The notes beneath the pieces were generated by a model. The model was not told the origin of the DNA, made no database searches, and saw only the letters and a program-made list of their open reading frames with translations. Position numbers and translations under genes: made by a program. DNA of 64,000 nucleotides, taken from the NCBI GenBank assembly GCA_015068825.1, contig SVJU01000009.1, forward strand, positions 1-64,000. Reading direction: 5' to 3'. This stretch comes from Oscillospiraceae bacterium. GTDB lineage: Bacteria > Bacillota > Clostridia > UMGS1810. Shown here in pieces: positions 19,132 to 28,865 of this stretch. Position 1 is the first letter of the stretch; every line of letters starts with the position of its first letter.

Positions 19132-20163
19132 TTAGTCTCGGTCGCTTTTTATATCGATTTTAAATCCTGTAAGTCTTGCCGCAAGACGGGCATTCTGTCC
19201 TTCTTTACCGATAGCTAAAGAAAGCTGAGAAAAAGGAACAATAATATGTGCCTGCTTATTGTCTTTATCAACATCAAGCGAAATTACCTCTGCAGGACTT
19301 AATGCTGCTCTTATAAATTCGCCTGCATCTTCACTGTATTTAACAATATCAATTTTTTCACCATTCAGCTCATCAATAATAACCTGAACTCTTGCGCCTT
19401 TTGCGCCGATACAAGCACCAATCGGGTCAACATTTTCGTTGTTTGTTTTAACAGCCATTTTGGTTCTTGAACCAGCTTCACGCGAAATGCTCATTATTTC
19501 AACAATTCCATCCTGAATTTCAGGAATTTCATTTTCAAACAATTTTTGAACTAACTGTGCTTTTGATCTTGATACAGTAATTATAGGTCCTTTTGTGGTT
19601 TTTCTTACTTCACTCACATAAACCTTTAAGTGCTTATGGAAAGTATATAATTCACCAGGAACCTGTTCTGATGGTGGAAGAAGTGTTTCTGCCTTACCAA
19701 CATCAAGATATATGTTTTTCTTTTCAATTCTCTGAATAACACCTTCAATAACAGTATGTTCTTTTTGAGAAAATTCTTCGTAGATATTCTCTCTTTCAAC
19801 TTCTCTTATTTTTTGTGTTACCATTTGTTTTGCAGTTTGTGCTGCTATTCTTCCAAATGTTTTTGGGGTTGCATCAATTTCAACTTCACTTCCTACATCA
19901 TAATGCTTGCTTATTTTCTGTGCTTCTTCAAGTGAAATTTCAACCTGAGGATCAACAACCTCTTCAACAACCTGTTTTTTTGCAAAAACCCTTACAACAC
20001 CAGTCTTGTTATCGATATTTACAAAAACATTGTCCTGATTTGTATTGTAATTCTTTTTGTAAGCCGATATAAGTGCGGTTTCAATGGTTTCAAGCAAAAC
20101 TTCTTTCTTAATATTTTTTTCTTTTTCAATTTCGTCCAACGCCATTATAAACTCGCTGTTCAT
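19132..20163 (-). CDS. nusA: Transcription termination/antitermination factor NusA
   Basis: RNA polymerase-binding factor controlling pausing, termination and antitermination. 343 aa: N-terminal polymerase-binding domain with MALDEIEKEKNI, S1 domain (about 130-200), and two KH domains with GACIGAKGARVQVI and AIGKEGQNARLAARLTG near the C-terminus. No C-terminal acidic repeats, as usual in Firmicutes. SD AAGGGG precedes the ATG. Between rimP and ylxR. Confidence 0.96.
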   Translation of the reverse strand: MNSEFIMALDEIEKEKNIKKEVLLETIETALISAYKKNYNTNQDNVFVNIDNKTGVVRVFAKKQVVEEVVDPQVEISLEEAQKISKHYDVGSEVEIDATPKTFGRIAAQTAKQMVTQKIREVERENIYEEFSQKEHTVIEGVIQRIEKKNIYLDVGKAETLLPPSEQVPGELYTFHKHLKVYVSEVRKTTKGPIITVSRSKAQLVQKLFENEIPEIQDGIVEIMSISREAGSRTKMAVKTNNENVDPIGACIGAKGARVQVIIDELNGEKIDIVKYSEDAGEFIRAALSPAEVISLDVDKDNKQAHIIVPFSQLSLAIGKEGQNARLAARLTGFKIDIKSDRD

Positions 20164-20203
20164 TTTGTTATACGCCCCTTTTCTTTATACAAATATTTAA
20201 TTA

Positions 20204-20668
20204 CTAAAATTTTATTGCAAGCTTTATATAAGCACATTTTTGAATTTCAATATTTATTTCTTCTTTTCCAGTTTTTATTACAATATAATCATCACCATAA
20301 GAAGAAAGTTCACCTGTAAGTACTTTCTGACCGTTCATTTTGTTATAAAGTCCAACATCAATGTCAAAACCTAAATATTTTTCATAATCATCATTATTAC
20401 GAAGCGGTCTGTCAATGCCGGGTGATGAGACCTCTAGCAAATATTCATTTGGAATTGGGTCTTTCTTATCAAGCTCATCACTAAGCTTTCTGCTTACCTT
20501 TTCGCAGTCATCAATCGAAATGTGCTCATCCACATTCTCTTTTTCAATAAAAACTCGAAGAACATAGTCTGTGCCTTCTTTTTTATATTCAACATCAAAT
20601 ATTTCACAGCCGTTTTCTTTAGCAATAGGATAAGCAATCTCATAAACAGCATCGGTAATTTTTGCCAT
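20204..20668 (-). CDS. rimP: Ribosome maturation factor RimP
   Basis: Assists 30S assembly. 154 aa with the family core GCEIFDVEYKKEGTDYVLRV, SIDDCEKVSRKLSDELD and LEVSSPGIDRPL. The open frame runs to 20767, but GGAGGGG at 20673-20680 and the family N-terminus MAKITDAVYEIAYPIA place the start at 20668. First gene of the nusA-infB operon, transcribed from the promoter at 20756-20784. Confidence 0.94.
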   Translation of the reverse strand: MAKITDAVYEIAYPIAKENGCEIFDVEYKKEGTDYVLRVFIEKENVDEHISIDDCEKVSRKLSDELDKKDPIPNEYLLEVSSPGIDRPLRNNDDYEKYLGFDIDVGLYNKMNGQKVLTGELSSYGDDYIVIKTGKEEINIEIQKCAYIKLAIKF

Positions 20669-20706
20669 TTTACCCCTCCTTTTTTTATTTCCCCATACAA
20701 TACGAA

Positions 20707-20727
20707 AGAGTGGGTTTTGCCCACTCT
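20707..20727 (-). promoter_or_regulatory. Hairpin in the rimP operon leader
   Basis: AGAGTGGG (20707-20714) pairs perfectly with CCCACTCT (20720-20727) around a 5-nt loop. It lies between the promoter and the rimP start and has no T-run, so it is a leader structure rather than a terminator. Confidence 0.5.
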
Positions 20728-20755
20728 CAAAGTTAAATAGTATTAAGTTATTTAT

Positions 20756-20784
20756 ATGATAACACATATTTTATAAAAAATCAA
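20756..20784 (-). promoter_or_regulatory. Promoter of the rimP-nusA-infB operon
   Basis: Minus strand TTGATT (20779-20784), 17-bp spacer, TATCAT (20756-20761). Located between nnrE and rimP; start of transcription expected near 20749. Confidence 0.78.
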
Positions 20785-20820
20785 GCATTTTTACCTTATT
20801 TTTCAAGTTTTATAAGTATT

Positions 20821-21468
20821 TTACTCGTTTATAACTTTTTTATGCACTTTTTTTGGGATTTTTATATCAATAACCATTACTTTTCCTGTATAAAGTCTTG
20901 TTTCTGCGCTCTTATGTGCATATTTTAAACTGTCAAACGAAAGTGTAAAATCAGCTTTTATGGTGTCAGAAACCGCAACACACAAATCTGCATTAAGACC
21001 ACTTGGAATATCCAAGGCTACTTTTGGTGCATCTGATGAATTTATAAATTTTGCAACTTCGCAAATCTCATCCTTAAACTCTCCGTGAAAACCAGTTCCG
21101 TATATGGCATCAATAATAACATCAGCATCAACTTTTCCTTTTGCAATTTTAAAATCGCAATATATATTTACATTCATATCGTTCAAAAGCTCATAATTTT
21201 TACATGCATCTTCGGTTTTTGGATAACCACAACACAAAACAACATTGCACAAAACGCCATTATTAGCAAAATATCTTGCAACAACAAATCCATCTCCGGC
21301 GTTATTTCCGTTTCCGCAAAAAATCGTTACACTCTTTGGATTAAATTTTTCCTTTATAAATTTATATGCACCAAATCCCGCATTTTCCATCATTTGATAG
21401 TAGCTATGCCCCATTAAATCTGCCTGTTTTTCAATTTCCTTCATTTGTGCAACACTTACTACTCTCAT
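20821..21468 (-). CDS. nnrE: NAD(P)H-hydrate epimerase, stand-alone YjeF N domain
   Basis: Epimerises damaged R-NAD(P)HX to the S form for repair. 215 aa Rossmann-like YjeF_N domain with MENAGFGAYKFI, FCGNGNNAGDGFVVARYF and DAIYGTGFHGEFK, LDIPSGLNAD. The dehydratase (YjeF C / NnrD) domain that is fused to it in many bacteria is missing and no separate gene for it is in the window. The open frame extends to 21501, but GGGTGG before the ATG at 21468 and the family start (MRVVSVAQMKEIEK) decide for the shorter form. Confidence 0.9.
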   Translation of the reverse strand: MRVVSVAQMKEIEKQADLMGHSYYQMMENAGFGAYKFIKEKFNPKSVTIFCGNGNNAGDGFVVARYFANNGVLCNVVLCCGYPKTEDACKNYELLNDMNVNIYCDFKIAKGKVDADVIIDAIYGTGFHGEFKDEICEVAKFINSSDAPKVALDIPSGLNADLCVAVSDTIKADFTLSFDSLKYAHKSAETRLYTGKVMVIDIKIPKKVHKKVINE

Positions 21469-21490
21469 TTTTACCACCCTTTCAAAACAA

Positions 21491-21512
21491 AAACTCCGCA
21501 AAAGCGGAGTTT
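21491..21512 (-). terminator. Terminator after the CD1247-like gene
   Basis: AAACTCCGC (21491-21499) pairs with GCGGAGTTT (21504-21512), tetraloop; minus strand continues TTGTTTTG. Located between the Cys/Asp-rich gene and nnrE. Confidence 0.75.
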
Positions 21513-21522
21513 AAATTTTGTT

Positions 21523-21945
21523 TTATTCTTCGTCACAGTCGCAGCAATCACAATCGCAGTCATCTAAATCAATTTCGATTTGTGTTTCGCAGTTAGGACA
21601 ATAAATGTCTTCGTCATTTAAAAGAACTGATTCATCGACACAAACGATTTCACCACATTCAGGGCACTCAACTTCGTAGTACTCATCATCGCAGTCACAA
21701 CAATCATCATCGCAATCGCAGCAATCCAAAAGTTCTTCTTCAACTTCAGCTAAATCTTCATCAATCTGATCAACTAATTCAGCAACTTCGTCCTGATAAT
21801 CATATAAATCATCAATTGCGTCGTTTACTTCTTCAAGTACAGCAACAAGTGCTTTAAAAGCTTTTGCTTCGTTTGAATTGTCGTCAAATTTTAGTCCATC
21901 CATAAGGCCCTGGACATAAGAAAGTTTGTTAGATATATTTTCCAT
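21523..21945 (-). CDS. CD1247-like acidic Cys/Asp-rich zinc-ribbon protein
   Basis: 140 aa, function unknown. The N-terminal ~75 residues (LSYVQGLMDGLKFDDNSNEA onwards, helical, acidic) resemble the CD1247 N-terminal domain found in many Clostridia beside efp. Then comes CCDCDDDCCDCDD, a zinc-ribbon-like pair of knuckles (CPECGEIVCV ... YCPNCETQI) and an acidic Cys tail CDCDCCDCDEE. SD GGAGG lies eight bases before the ATG at 21945, so the longer open frame is discarded. Follows efp by 23 bases and ends at a terminator, so it belongs to the efp transcript. Metal binding is an inference from the Cys/Asp pattern. Confidence 0.8.
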   Translation of the reverse strand: MENISNKLSYVQGLMDGLKFDDNSNEAKAFKALVAVLEEVNDAIDDLYDYQDEVAELVDQIDEDLAEVEEELLDCCDCDDDCCDCDDEYYEVECPECGEIVCVDESVLLNDEDIYCPNCETQIEIDLDDCDCDCCDCDEE

Positions 21946-21968
21946 ATTATTATACCTCCAAATCAAAA

Positions 21969-22526
21969 TTATGCTCTTTCCATATATTCGCCTGTTCTTG
22001 TATCAATTCTGATCATTTCACCCTGATCAATAAATAAAGGAACATTAAGTGTTGCACCTGTTTCAACAGTTGCAGGCTTTGTAGCACCTGTTGATGTATC
22101 GCCTTTAAATCCTGGTTCAGTTTCAGTAACCTGAAGTTCTACAAATGTAGGTGGTTCAACACCAAACACACTGCCTTTGTAAGAAAGCACTTTAACAACC
22201 ATATTTTCTTTTACGAATTTGAAAGAATCGCCCAATGCATCTTTGTTAAGCGGCATTTGTTCGAAAGTTTCCTGATCCATGAAATAATATAGTTCGCCAT
22301 CTGTATATAAATACTCATAATCCTTTCTTTCGATATGAGCTTTAGGCATTTTTTCAGTTGGTCTGAATGTTTTTTCAACAACACCACCGGTAATAACATT
22401 TTTTAATTTTGTTCTTACAAAAGCTGCACCTTTACCCGGTTTAACATGCTGGAATTCTACAATCTGGAATACATTTCCTTCCAACTCAAAAGTTACGCCA
22501 TTTTTAAATTCTCCTGCTGAAATCAT
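21969..22526 (-). CDS. efp: Translation elongation factor P
   Basis: Relieves ribosome stalling at polyproline. 185 aa with the three-domain EF-P pattern: [13 protein letters not shown], the tip loop [13 protein letters not shown] (Lys32 at the modification position), and C-terminal [18 protein letters not shown] precedes the ATG at 22526; the longer frame is only an upstream extension. Own promoter at 22601-22629. No EpmA/EpmB-type modification genes nearby. Confidence 0.96.
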   Translation of the reverse strand: MISAGEFKNGVTFELEGNVFQIVEFQHVKPGKGAAFVRTKLKNVITGGVVEKTFRPTEKMPKAHIERKDYEYLYTDGELYYFMDQETFEQMPLNKDALGDSFKFVKENMVVKVLSYKGSVFGVEPPTFVELQVTETEPGFKGDTSTGATKPATVETGATLNVPLFIDQGEMIRIDTRTGEYMERA

Positions 22527-22600
22527 TTGTTTATACCTCCAATACATATATTTAATGCCGGATTTTTACATTTTTACCGACACAAAATTCCATAATATAT

Positions 22601-22629
22601 ATTTTAACCTATTTTCCATAAAATAGCAA
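22601..22629 (-). promoter_or_regulatory. efp promoter
   Basis: Minus strand TTGCTA (22624-22629), 17-bp spacer, TAAAAT (22601-22606), in the gap between the Xaa-Pro peptidase and efp. Confidence 0.72.
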
Positions 22630-22647
22630 GACTTTTTTAAAAAATAT

Positions 22648-23706
22648 TTATTCTACATATAAAAGTTCTTTTGGAGAATTAGTAAGAATATGTGTTTCGT
22701 TTTTAGAAACATATACCAAATCTTCGATTCTTACACCACAAAAATCTGGTATGTAGATACCCGGTTCAACAGTAACAACATTGCCAGTTTCCAAAACCTT
22801 GTCATTCTTAGGGCTTAAATTGGGGTTTTCATGAATATCAAGCCCAACGCTGTGCCCAAGAGAATGACCGAACATCCCCTTGTAATCTTTTTCTATAATA
22901 TTTTGCGCAATATTATGGATATCAGAACACTTATTCCCCTTTTTTACTGCCTCAAGAGCAGTTTTTTGTGCATATAAAACTGTATCATATACTTTCTTTT
23001 TATCTTTATCAATATCACCTACTGCAAAAGTTCTTGTAATATCAGAACAATAACCACGATATACACAGCCAAAATCAAGCACAACCAAATCACCATATTC
23101 AAGTTTTTTTGATGTAGGAAATGCATGAGGAAGTGCTCCACGCGCTCCCGATGCACAGATTGTATCGAACGAATTTGAGCTTGCACCTTTTCTTTTCATA
23201 AAGAAATCTATTTCATTCGCTATTTCAATTTCTGTCACACCACATTTAGCAAATTTTAAAATATGCAAAAAAGCATCATCGGCGATTTTTACAGCTTTTT
23301 TAATACTTTTTACTTCATCAATAGACTTTTTAGCTCTGAATCTTAAAATCATATCGTTAACAGGCAATAAGTTTTTAAACATTTTACAATAATTGATATA
23401 TTGGTTATATCCTATTGAAAGATTTTCAAATCCTGTTGCAAAAAATTTACTGCAAATTGATTTTACATCAGTTTCTTTAAAATCAATAATTTTAAAAAGC
23501 GGGCACTGCTCTTTACATTGTGTAGTGTAACGAAAATCAGTAATAAGATACAAATCTTCCAACGAAATTATAAGATATGCACTTGTTCCTGTATAACCAC
23601 TATAATAAAAAACATTTTTAAGATCTGTAATTAAAATACTGTCCATTTTGTTTTTTTTAAGTGCTTTTCTTAATTTTTTTATCCTCATCTCTTTTATATC
23701 AGCCAT
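22648..23706 (-). CDS. Xaa-Pro aminopeptidase/dipeptidase (M24 family)
   Basis: Cytoplasmic metallopeptidase removing residues before proline. 352 aa: N-terminal creatinase-like domain (about 1-130) and C-terminal pita-bread domain with the five metal ligands visible: DFGCVYRGYCSDITRTF (two Asp), GHSLGHSVGLDIHE (His), VEPGIY (Glu) and VRIEDLV (Glu). Placed directly before efp, as often in Firmicutes. The start ATG has only a weak GGGGC upstream; coupling to the preceding gene (20 bases away) is likely. Confidence 0.92.
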   Translation of the reverse strand: MADIKEMRIKKLRKALKKNKMDSILITDLKNVFYYSGYTGTSAYLIISLEDLYLITDFRYTTQCKEQCPLFKIIDFKETDVKSICSKFFATGFENLSIGYNQYINYCKMFKNLLPVNDMILRFRAKKSIDEVKSIKKAVKIADDAFLHILKFAKCGVTEIEIANEIDFFMKRKGASSNSFDTICASGARGALPHAFPTSKKLEYGDLVVLDFGCVYRGYCSDITRTFAVGDIDKDKKKVYDTVLYAQKTALEAVKKGNKCSDIHNIAQNIIEKDYKGMFGHSLGHSVGLDIHENPNLSPKNDKVLETGNVVTVEPGIYIPDFCGVRIEDLVYVSKNETHILTNSPKELLYVE

Positions 23707-23726
23707 TTTAATTGCCCCATTAATAA

Positions 23727-24581
23727 TTAATTTTTAAACTGCTCAAGATACATTGTTTTCATACAAAGTGCATCTTCTGCCATTGTACCATTAGACTCGC
23801 AGATTATAGTCGGAGAAATATTTTTTTTATAAAGAATTTCGGCAATCGGCAAAAACTCAGGTCCATACATTGTGTCCTTGAATGTATGGTGTTTCTTCTC
23901 GCCACCTTGCGTAAATTCAATACGACTAAAATGCGCATGAAAAACATTTAATCTGTCAAATCCAAGTCCATTTTCTATTTTATCAAAAATTTCAAGATAA
24001 TCACTGTATTCTTTAAGACCGCCAAGTGTACGTGCATTAAGATGACCAAAATCTATCGTAGGAAGCAGTGAATCATCCATTTGACAAAGTTCTATAACTT
24101 CATCAAGATCACCAAGCTGATTAATTTTGCCCATCGTTTCAGGACATATATGAATATGGTCAAGGTGAAGATTTTTAGCTTCGCAAAGTGCAATGTGCAA
24201 AGTCTTTTTTGCATATTCCATTGCTTTTCTTCGTTCCATTTTTGCACATGCACCTGAATGAACGACAATTTTTGTTGCGCCCATATAATCTGCTGCTTGC
24301 AATGTGTCGGTAATATACTTTACACTTTTAATTCTTTTTTCTTCATCATCTGTAGCAAGATTAATGTAATACGGCGAATGAATACTAAGTCTTATGTTGT
24401 TTTCTTTTGCCTCACTGCCAAGTTTTTTCGCAGTTTCTTCAGTTATTTTAACTCCCTTTGAGCATTGATACTCATAAGCATCAAGCCCTAACTTATTAAG
24501 CCATTTGGGCATTTGAAGAGAAGATTTAAAACCTTCAGCATAAAAACTTTCCGAATTACCACTCGGTCCAAAATATGTCAT
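23727..24581 (-). CDS. Endonuclease IV-like TIM-barrel protein
   Basis: 284 aa member of the AP endonuclease 2 / xylose-isomerase-like TIM barrel family. Metal-site segments in family order: IHSPYYINL, VVHSGACAK, CPETMGK, DFGHLNAR, FHAHFSRIEFT and ICESNGT. This fits a Nfo-type apurinic endonuclease, although divergence from classical Nfo (for example in the N-terminal strand) leaves open another role. SD GGGGAG before the ATG. Between the AI-2E-family gene (17-base gap) and the Xaa-Pro peptidase. Confidence 0.8.
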   Translation of the reverse strand: MTYFGPSGNSESFYAEGFKSSLQMPKWLNKLGLDAYEYQCSKGVKITEETAKKLGSEAKENNIRLSIHSPYYINLATDDEEKRIKSVKYITDTLQAADYMGATKIVVHSGACAKMERRKAMEYAKKTLHIALCEAKNLHLDHIHICPETMGKINQLGDLDEVIELCQMDDSLLPTIDFGHLNARTLGGLKEYSDYLEIFDKIENGLGFDRLNVFHAHFSRIEFTQGGEKKHHTFKDTMYGPEFLPIAEILYKKNISPTIICESNGTMAEDALCMKTMYLEQFKN

Positions 24582-24598
24582 ATTTTATCTCCCCTTCT

Positions 24599-25726
24599 TT
24601 AAGCATTATTTTCTTCTGCTATAATTTTCTTTGAACTTTCTTTTTTATCCAAAAGTTCCAGAAACAAAACCCTTACAAGTGCAAATGTAGGCACTGCAAG
24701 AAGTATTCCTATTATTCCAAAAAAGTTTCCGCCAACAAGTATTGCAAATATTACCCAGAAAGGTCTTATTGCAAACGAATTATTTACAAGATTTGGCTGA
24801 ATTACATTTGCATCGATTTGTTGAAGAATTATAAGTGCAACTGCAACTATTACACCCATTGTAAAATTGGCAGTAAAGCATGTGATAATAGCTGTTGTTG
24901 CAGATGCCACAATTGCACCAAAATATGGTACAAGATTAAACACACCAAGCATAAGTGCAAGAAGATGTGCATATTTAACTTTCAGAATTGACAAAATTAT
25001 AAACGACAATATAAATATGATAACCGCATCTATAATAAGACAATAAAGATATTTATAAATAAATTCTGTCGCCATTTTAACATAACGCGAAATTCTGAAA
25101 TACTTTTTCTCGTTTAAAAAAGCTTTTAAAATTCTTTTAGCACCAGAAACAAGTTTTTCACGGTCTATCAAAACATAAACAGAAACAATAATCCCCATAA
25201 AAAATTTCACAAACGAAGCCGAAAACGAAGCAACACCTGCTGCATACTCATTTATACTTTCTAAATTTATATGTTGCATAATTTTATCAACAGTAAAAAT
25301 GTTTTTCAAATATTCATAGTCAATTTTAATTCCAAAACCTTTTACATATTGTGAAATACTCTCTAAAATATATGGAAACTGATAAGCAAAATCACGAATA
25401 CTTTTTGCAAGTGGCGGAACAACAAAATACATAACAAGTGCTATAATTCCAATTAAAATAACAAAAGTTGTTGCAACTGTAATTCCACGCCTGTTTTTAC
25501 TGATAAAATTCATTTTACATTTTTTTAACAGCTTCTCGATTTTAGCACACAAAGGATAAAGTAAAAGCGCAATTACAAAACCTACTGCAAACGGAGTAAG
25601 TATGCTCATAAGTGTCCTGAAAAAATCGATTATAATACCAAAATTATCAAATGTTTTATATACAGCTATTAAAAGCACACCAATAATAAATAGTGGCAAA
25701 TAGCCTTTTAATATTTTTGTTTTCAT
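24599..25726 (-). CDS. AI-2E family (PerM/YtvI-like) membrane protein
   Basis: 375 aa polytopic membrane protein with about eight hydrophobic segments: two or three at the N-terminus, a cytoplasmic/extracytoplasmic helical stretch (about 100-160), then the conserved C-terminal cluster with LGVFNLVPYFGAIVASATT and the final FGIIGILLAVPTFALVRVL. Family members include AI-2 exporters and ion antiporters; substrate unknown here. SD AGAGGTGA decides for the ATG at 25726. First gene of a three-gene unit with the endonuclease IV-like and Xaa-Pro peptidase genes. Confidence 0.87.
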   Translation of the reverse strand: MKTKILKGYLPLFIIGVLLIAVYKTFDNFGIIIDFFRTLMSILTPFAVGFVIALLLYPLCAKIEKLLKKCKMNFISKNRRGITVATTFVILIGIIALVMYFVVPPLAKSIRDFAYQFPYILESISQYVKGFGIKIDYEYLKNIFTVDKIMQHINLESINEYAAGVASFSASFVKFFMGIIVSVYVLIDREKLVSGAKRILKAFLNEKKYFRISRYVKMATEFIYKYLYCLIIDAVIIFILSFIILSILKVKYAHLLALMLGVFNLVPYFGAIVASATTAIITCFTANFTMGVIVAVALIILQQIDANVIQPNLVNNSFAIRPFWVIFAILVGGNFFGIIGILLAVPTFALVRVLFLELLDKKESSKKIIAEENNA

Positions 25727-25770
25727 AATATCACCTCTTAGCAATGATATATTTCCCCTGCATAATTAGT

Positions 25771-25806
25771 TTAATACCTCCCCGAATGAACGCGGGGAGG
25801 TATTAA
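25771..25806 (-). terminator. Terminator-like hairpin after the large SLH gene
   Basis: Perfect 14-bp GC-rich-centred stem (25771-25784 with 25793-25806), 8-nt loop. It lies 24 bases after the SLH gene stop. The minus-strand T-run is weak, so it may act also as an mRNA-stabilising 3' structure. Confidence 0.65.
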
Positions 25807-25829
25807 GTTATAAAACTTATTTTAATTTA

Positions 25830-28823
25830 TTATTTAAAAATTACTATTACAGAAATGTTACCTGTTCCACTTCTTGAAACAAAAATCTTAGAAGCAGCAC
25901 TTGGCGCAACATAGTTAGTTCCATTAAATAGTGGAGCAACAACCGATTCAGCACTCGTGTAAATTTTAATTCTTTCTTCTACTGCATTTGCTGTTGAATC
26001 AACATAGTAAACCTTTGCAGATGAAGAAGTTGTTAAAATTTCTTTTTCAAGTTCTGCAAGTTTTTCAGCATAATCTTCAGCATCTACATCAAGATCAATA
26101 TCAAGGTCTTTTATTAATTGAAGCTGATTGTCTGCATAAGAGAACACAGTACCCATAAACGCATTATAGTAATCAGGATCACCGCCATATAAATCTTGCA
26201 TATAAAATTCTGTTGCTACATCCTGAGTTCCATCTTCTTGAGCAGGCTTATAAAGAACCTTGTCAATAACAACTTTTTCTATAAGTGTTACAAGTTCATC
26301 GTCGCCAAATTTTTTCTTTCCTACCTTAATAATATCGCCGGCTTTCAATCCCGCAACAGATACAGCTGCATCAGTAACAAAGCTTTGTACGTCATCAGAA
26401 CCACCAAGTTCATAATAATAAACTGTACTTGCTTTATCGCCTTTAATATTATAAACATTATCAGGTTTAACTTCCTGAATAATATATGCTTTTGTAGCGC
26501 CTGTAACCTCAACAGGGGTTCCGCCATATACAACAACGATTTCAGCATTACCTGTTGTAGAATCAACATTGAAGCCTTCTACACAATATGTTTTATCTGT
26601 TGTGAAATATCCCGATGTTGTTCTTACCGTATATTCTTCTTCATCGCTTCTGTCAGAAGGAACAACAAATACTTTTGTTGTTACAGAGTTTGTTGTACTT
26701 GAAGAAGTACCAAATTTCATTGAAAATACTGTACTTGAATCTCTTTTGAACACATTACCTGATGCAAATGTTGATTTTATACCACCAGACACAGCACCTT
26801 TATTATATTCAATATAATTTTCATCATCACTATCTGCAGCAACAGTAGAAATTGTAGAAATCATATTGCTTGAGCTTGATTTTGTTTTAAATATAATCGG
26901 CTGAGAATAAGTTGCATTATCTGCAAGACCTGCAGCCTCTTTGCCGTTTGTTACATTGATTTTATCTGCAGAAGCTTTTAGAACGTCAGCAACCTCTGAA
27001 GGCTCATAAGACTTGCCATTAATTGTAACACCGTTTTCATTTAATTTGTAATCAGCTGCGATTGAAGAAGTAGAGGTTACCATTCTTACGGTAACATCAT
27101 TTCTGTTTGCTCCTTCTGGCTCAATTACATCAATGATATAACCATATTTATTTGTATCGGTAGCTGAAATCGCAACAAGATTTCCTGCATAGTCAAGATA
27201 ATATGTTGCAGCATCACCTGTTTCAAGAACCTGAGAAGGTTCCTGCTGAACAAGTGCTAAATAATATTTAGAAGCTTTAATATCATTTGAACCAATTGTG
27301 TAAATATCGTTATTTGCATCAATACCAGTAACAACACCTGTTGTTGTATTTGTAGAAATAATAACAGTTGTTTTTCCATAAGGTGTGGTTGTATCATAAG
27401 GTCTTGCAACAGAAATTACAGAGTTTTGTCTGATTGCACTGAATGTTGACGAAGCACCTGAAGCAGTTTTAAATTCAATATTTTCTTCTTCTTCATCAAA
27501 TGTAATGCTTTTTGCAACATTTCCGTTTTTAAAATATTTATCAGTAACAGTTTTTGTAACAGACTCACTTGTTGAAACAAAGAATGTTTCGTAAGTTGTA
27601 ACAAAAGCTGTATCATACGAACCGTTAACATCACCGTCAACTAATTTAATAGAACCATTATCAATATCAAGTAGTGTTTCGATTAATTCACCATCAACAT
27701 CAGCAACACCAACACCATTGTAGATAATTTTCATATCATTTTCAAATTTCAATTTAGTTGTTTTTGTGCTGTCTTCGTTTTTGTAGTATGTAAGGTGATC
27801 AGAAAATACATCTTCAATCTGTTCCGGTTCAAGTTCAATTACATCATTAAGGCCGTTTGTAGAGAAAGATCCCTGAATAATATTTTTAGAACCGTCCTGA
27901 ATATAAACAACATCAATATAATAACCCAAATATTTTTCTAAGCTTTCTATATCAATATTGCCAATTTTGAAAACAGTATCTTCAATCATAATTTCATCTC
28001 TTGAAAGACCTGCTTCACCTTCAACACCTTTTTGGAATACGCCTGTAACCATACCGGCAATTTCGTATTCGTCTTCGTCATCATCGTTATCATTTAAAAT
28101 AAAGTTTCCGCCGCCAGAGCCAGAGCCTGCATTTCCACCAGGAATAACAGAAACCTGTTTTTTAGATGTGTTCATATTGTAAATAAGCTGTGCAACCAAA
28201 CCTCTTGAAGCTGGTTCTTCAGCAGCACTGTAAGCACCGTTACCGGTAATTCCAATTTGCTGAGCAACTTTAATATAACCATTGTACCATGGTTCTGTTT
28301 TTTCAATAACAGAAGCATATCCCATAGCACAAACTACCATTTTTACTGCTTCAGAATATTTAACAGTATTTTTTGCTCTGAAAGTTCCGTCTTCATATCC
28401 GTTTACAATAGCAGCTTTTACAGCATAATCTACATAAGGGATTGTCCAGCTTAAAGTAGGATCTGTATCAACATCGCTAAATCCGCAAGTTGTTGCATTT
28501 AAAGTTGTTGGAACATTTTTAATTTTTGATGCAACCAAAAGTTTTGCAAACTCGCCTCTTGTAATTGTATCAAGCGGTTTAAAAGTTCTTGTTCCATCTT
28601 CTGCAAGATAACCGTCAACAATTTTGTCATCATACAATTTTTGAATTGCAGTAGCATACTGGGTATCGCCAGTTACATCTGCAAATACCGAACCTGTACC
28701 TGCAACAGTTGTTGCTGTTTCTGTTGTTGCCGCAGTAGTATCTGCACTAGCATTTAGAGCAATACAAGAAAACATAAAAACAACAAGAGTAACAAGTGCT
28801 GTCATTCTTTTCATTTTCATCAT
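25830..28823 (-). CDS. Large SLH-domain surface protein, candidate main S-layer protein
   Basis: 997 aa. Signal peptide at about 1-27 (MKRMTAL, hydrophobic core, NASA). Three SLH domains: about 47-102 (VFADVTGD, DTITRGEFAKLL), 114-172 (GFSDVDTDPTLSW, GYEDGTFRAKNTV) and 175-220. A Gly/Ser-rich linker (GGNAGSGSGGGNF) leads to an acidic stretch and ~740 residues of Ser/Thr-rich beta structure without a recognisable enzyme domain. The gene has its own near-consensus promoter and strong SD (GGAGG). Size, architecture and promoter strength suggest the array-forming S-layer protein, but a cell-wall structural role is an inference. Confidence 0.85.
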   Translation of the reverse strand: MMKMKRMTALVTLVVFMFSCIALNASADTTAATTETATTVAGTGSVFADVTGDTQYATAIQKLYDDKIVDGYLAEDGTRTFKPLDTITRGEFAKLLVASKIKNVPTTLNATTCGFSDVDTDPTLSWTIPYVDYAVKAAIVNGYEDGTFRAKNTVKYSEAVKMVVCAMGYASVIEKTEPWYNGYIKVAQQIGITGNGAYSAAEEPASRGLVAQLIYNMNTSKKQVSVIPGGNAGSGSGGGNFILNDNDDDEDEYEIAGMVTGVFQKGVEGEAGLSRDEIMIEDTVFKIGNIDIESLEKYLGYYIDVVYIQDGSKNIIQGSFSTNGLNDVIELEPEQIEDVFSDHLTYYKNEDSTKTTKLKFENDMKIIYNGVGVADVDGELIETLLDIDNGSIKLVDGDVNGSYDTAFVTTYETFFVSTSESVTKTVTDKYFKNGNVAKSITFDEEEENIEFKTASGASSTFSAIRQNSVISVARPYDTTTPYGKTTVIISTNTTTGVVTGIDANNDIYTIGSNDIKASKYYLALVQQEPSQVLETGDAATYYLDYAGNLVAISATDTNKYGYIIDVIEPEGANRNDVTVRMVTSTSSIAADYKLNENGVTINGKSYEPSEVADVLKASADKINVTNGKEAAGLADNATYSQPIIFKTKSSSSNMISTISTVAADSDDENYIEYNKGAVSGGIKSTFASGNVFKRDSSTVFSMKFGTSSSTTNSVTTKVFVVPSDRSDEEEYTVRTTSGYFTTDKTYCVEGFNVDSTTGNAEIVVVYGGTPVEVTGATKAYIIQEVKPDNVYNIKGDKASTVYYYELGGSDDVQSFVTDAAVSVAGLKAGDIIKVGKKKFGDDELVTLIEKVVIDKVLYKPAQEDGTQDVATEFYMQDLYGGDPDYYNAFMGTVFSYADNQLQLIKDLDIDLDVDAEDYAEKLAELEKEILTTSSSAKVYYVDSTANAVEERIKIYTSAESVVAPLFNGTNYVAPSAASKIFVSRSGTGNISVIVIFK

Positions 28824-28865
28824 AATACAACCTCCATTTTATATGTACAATTTGATGTATATACT

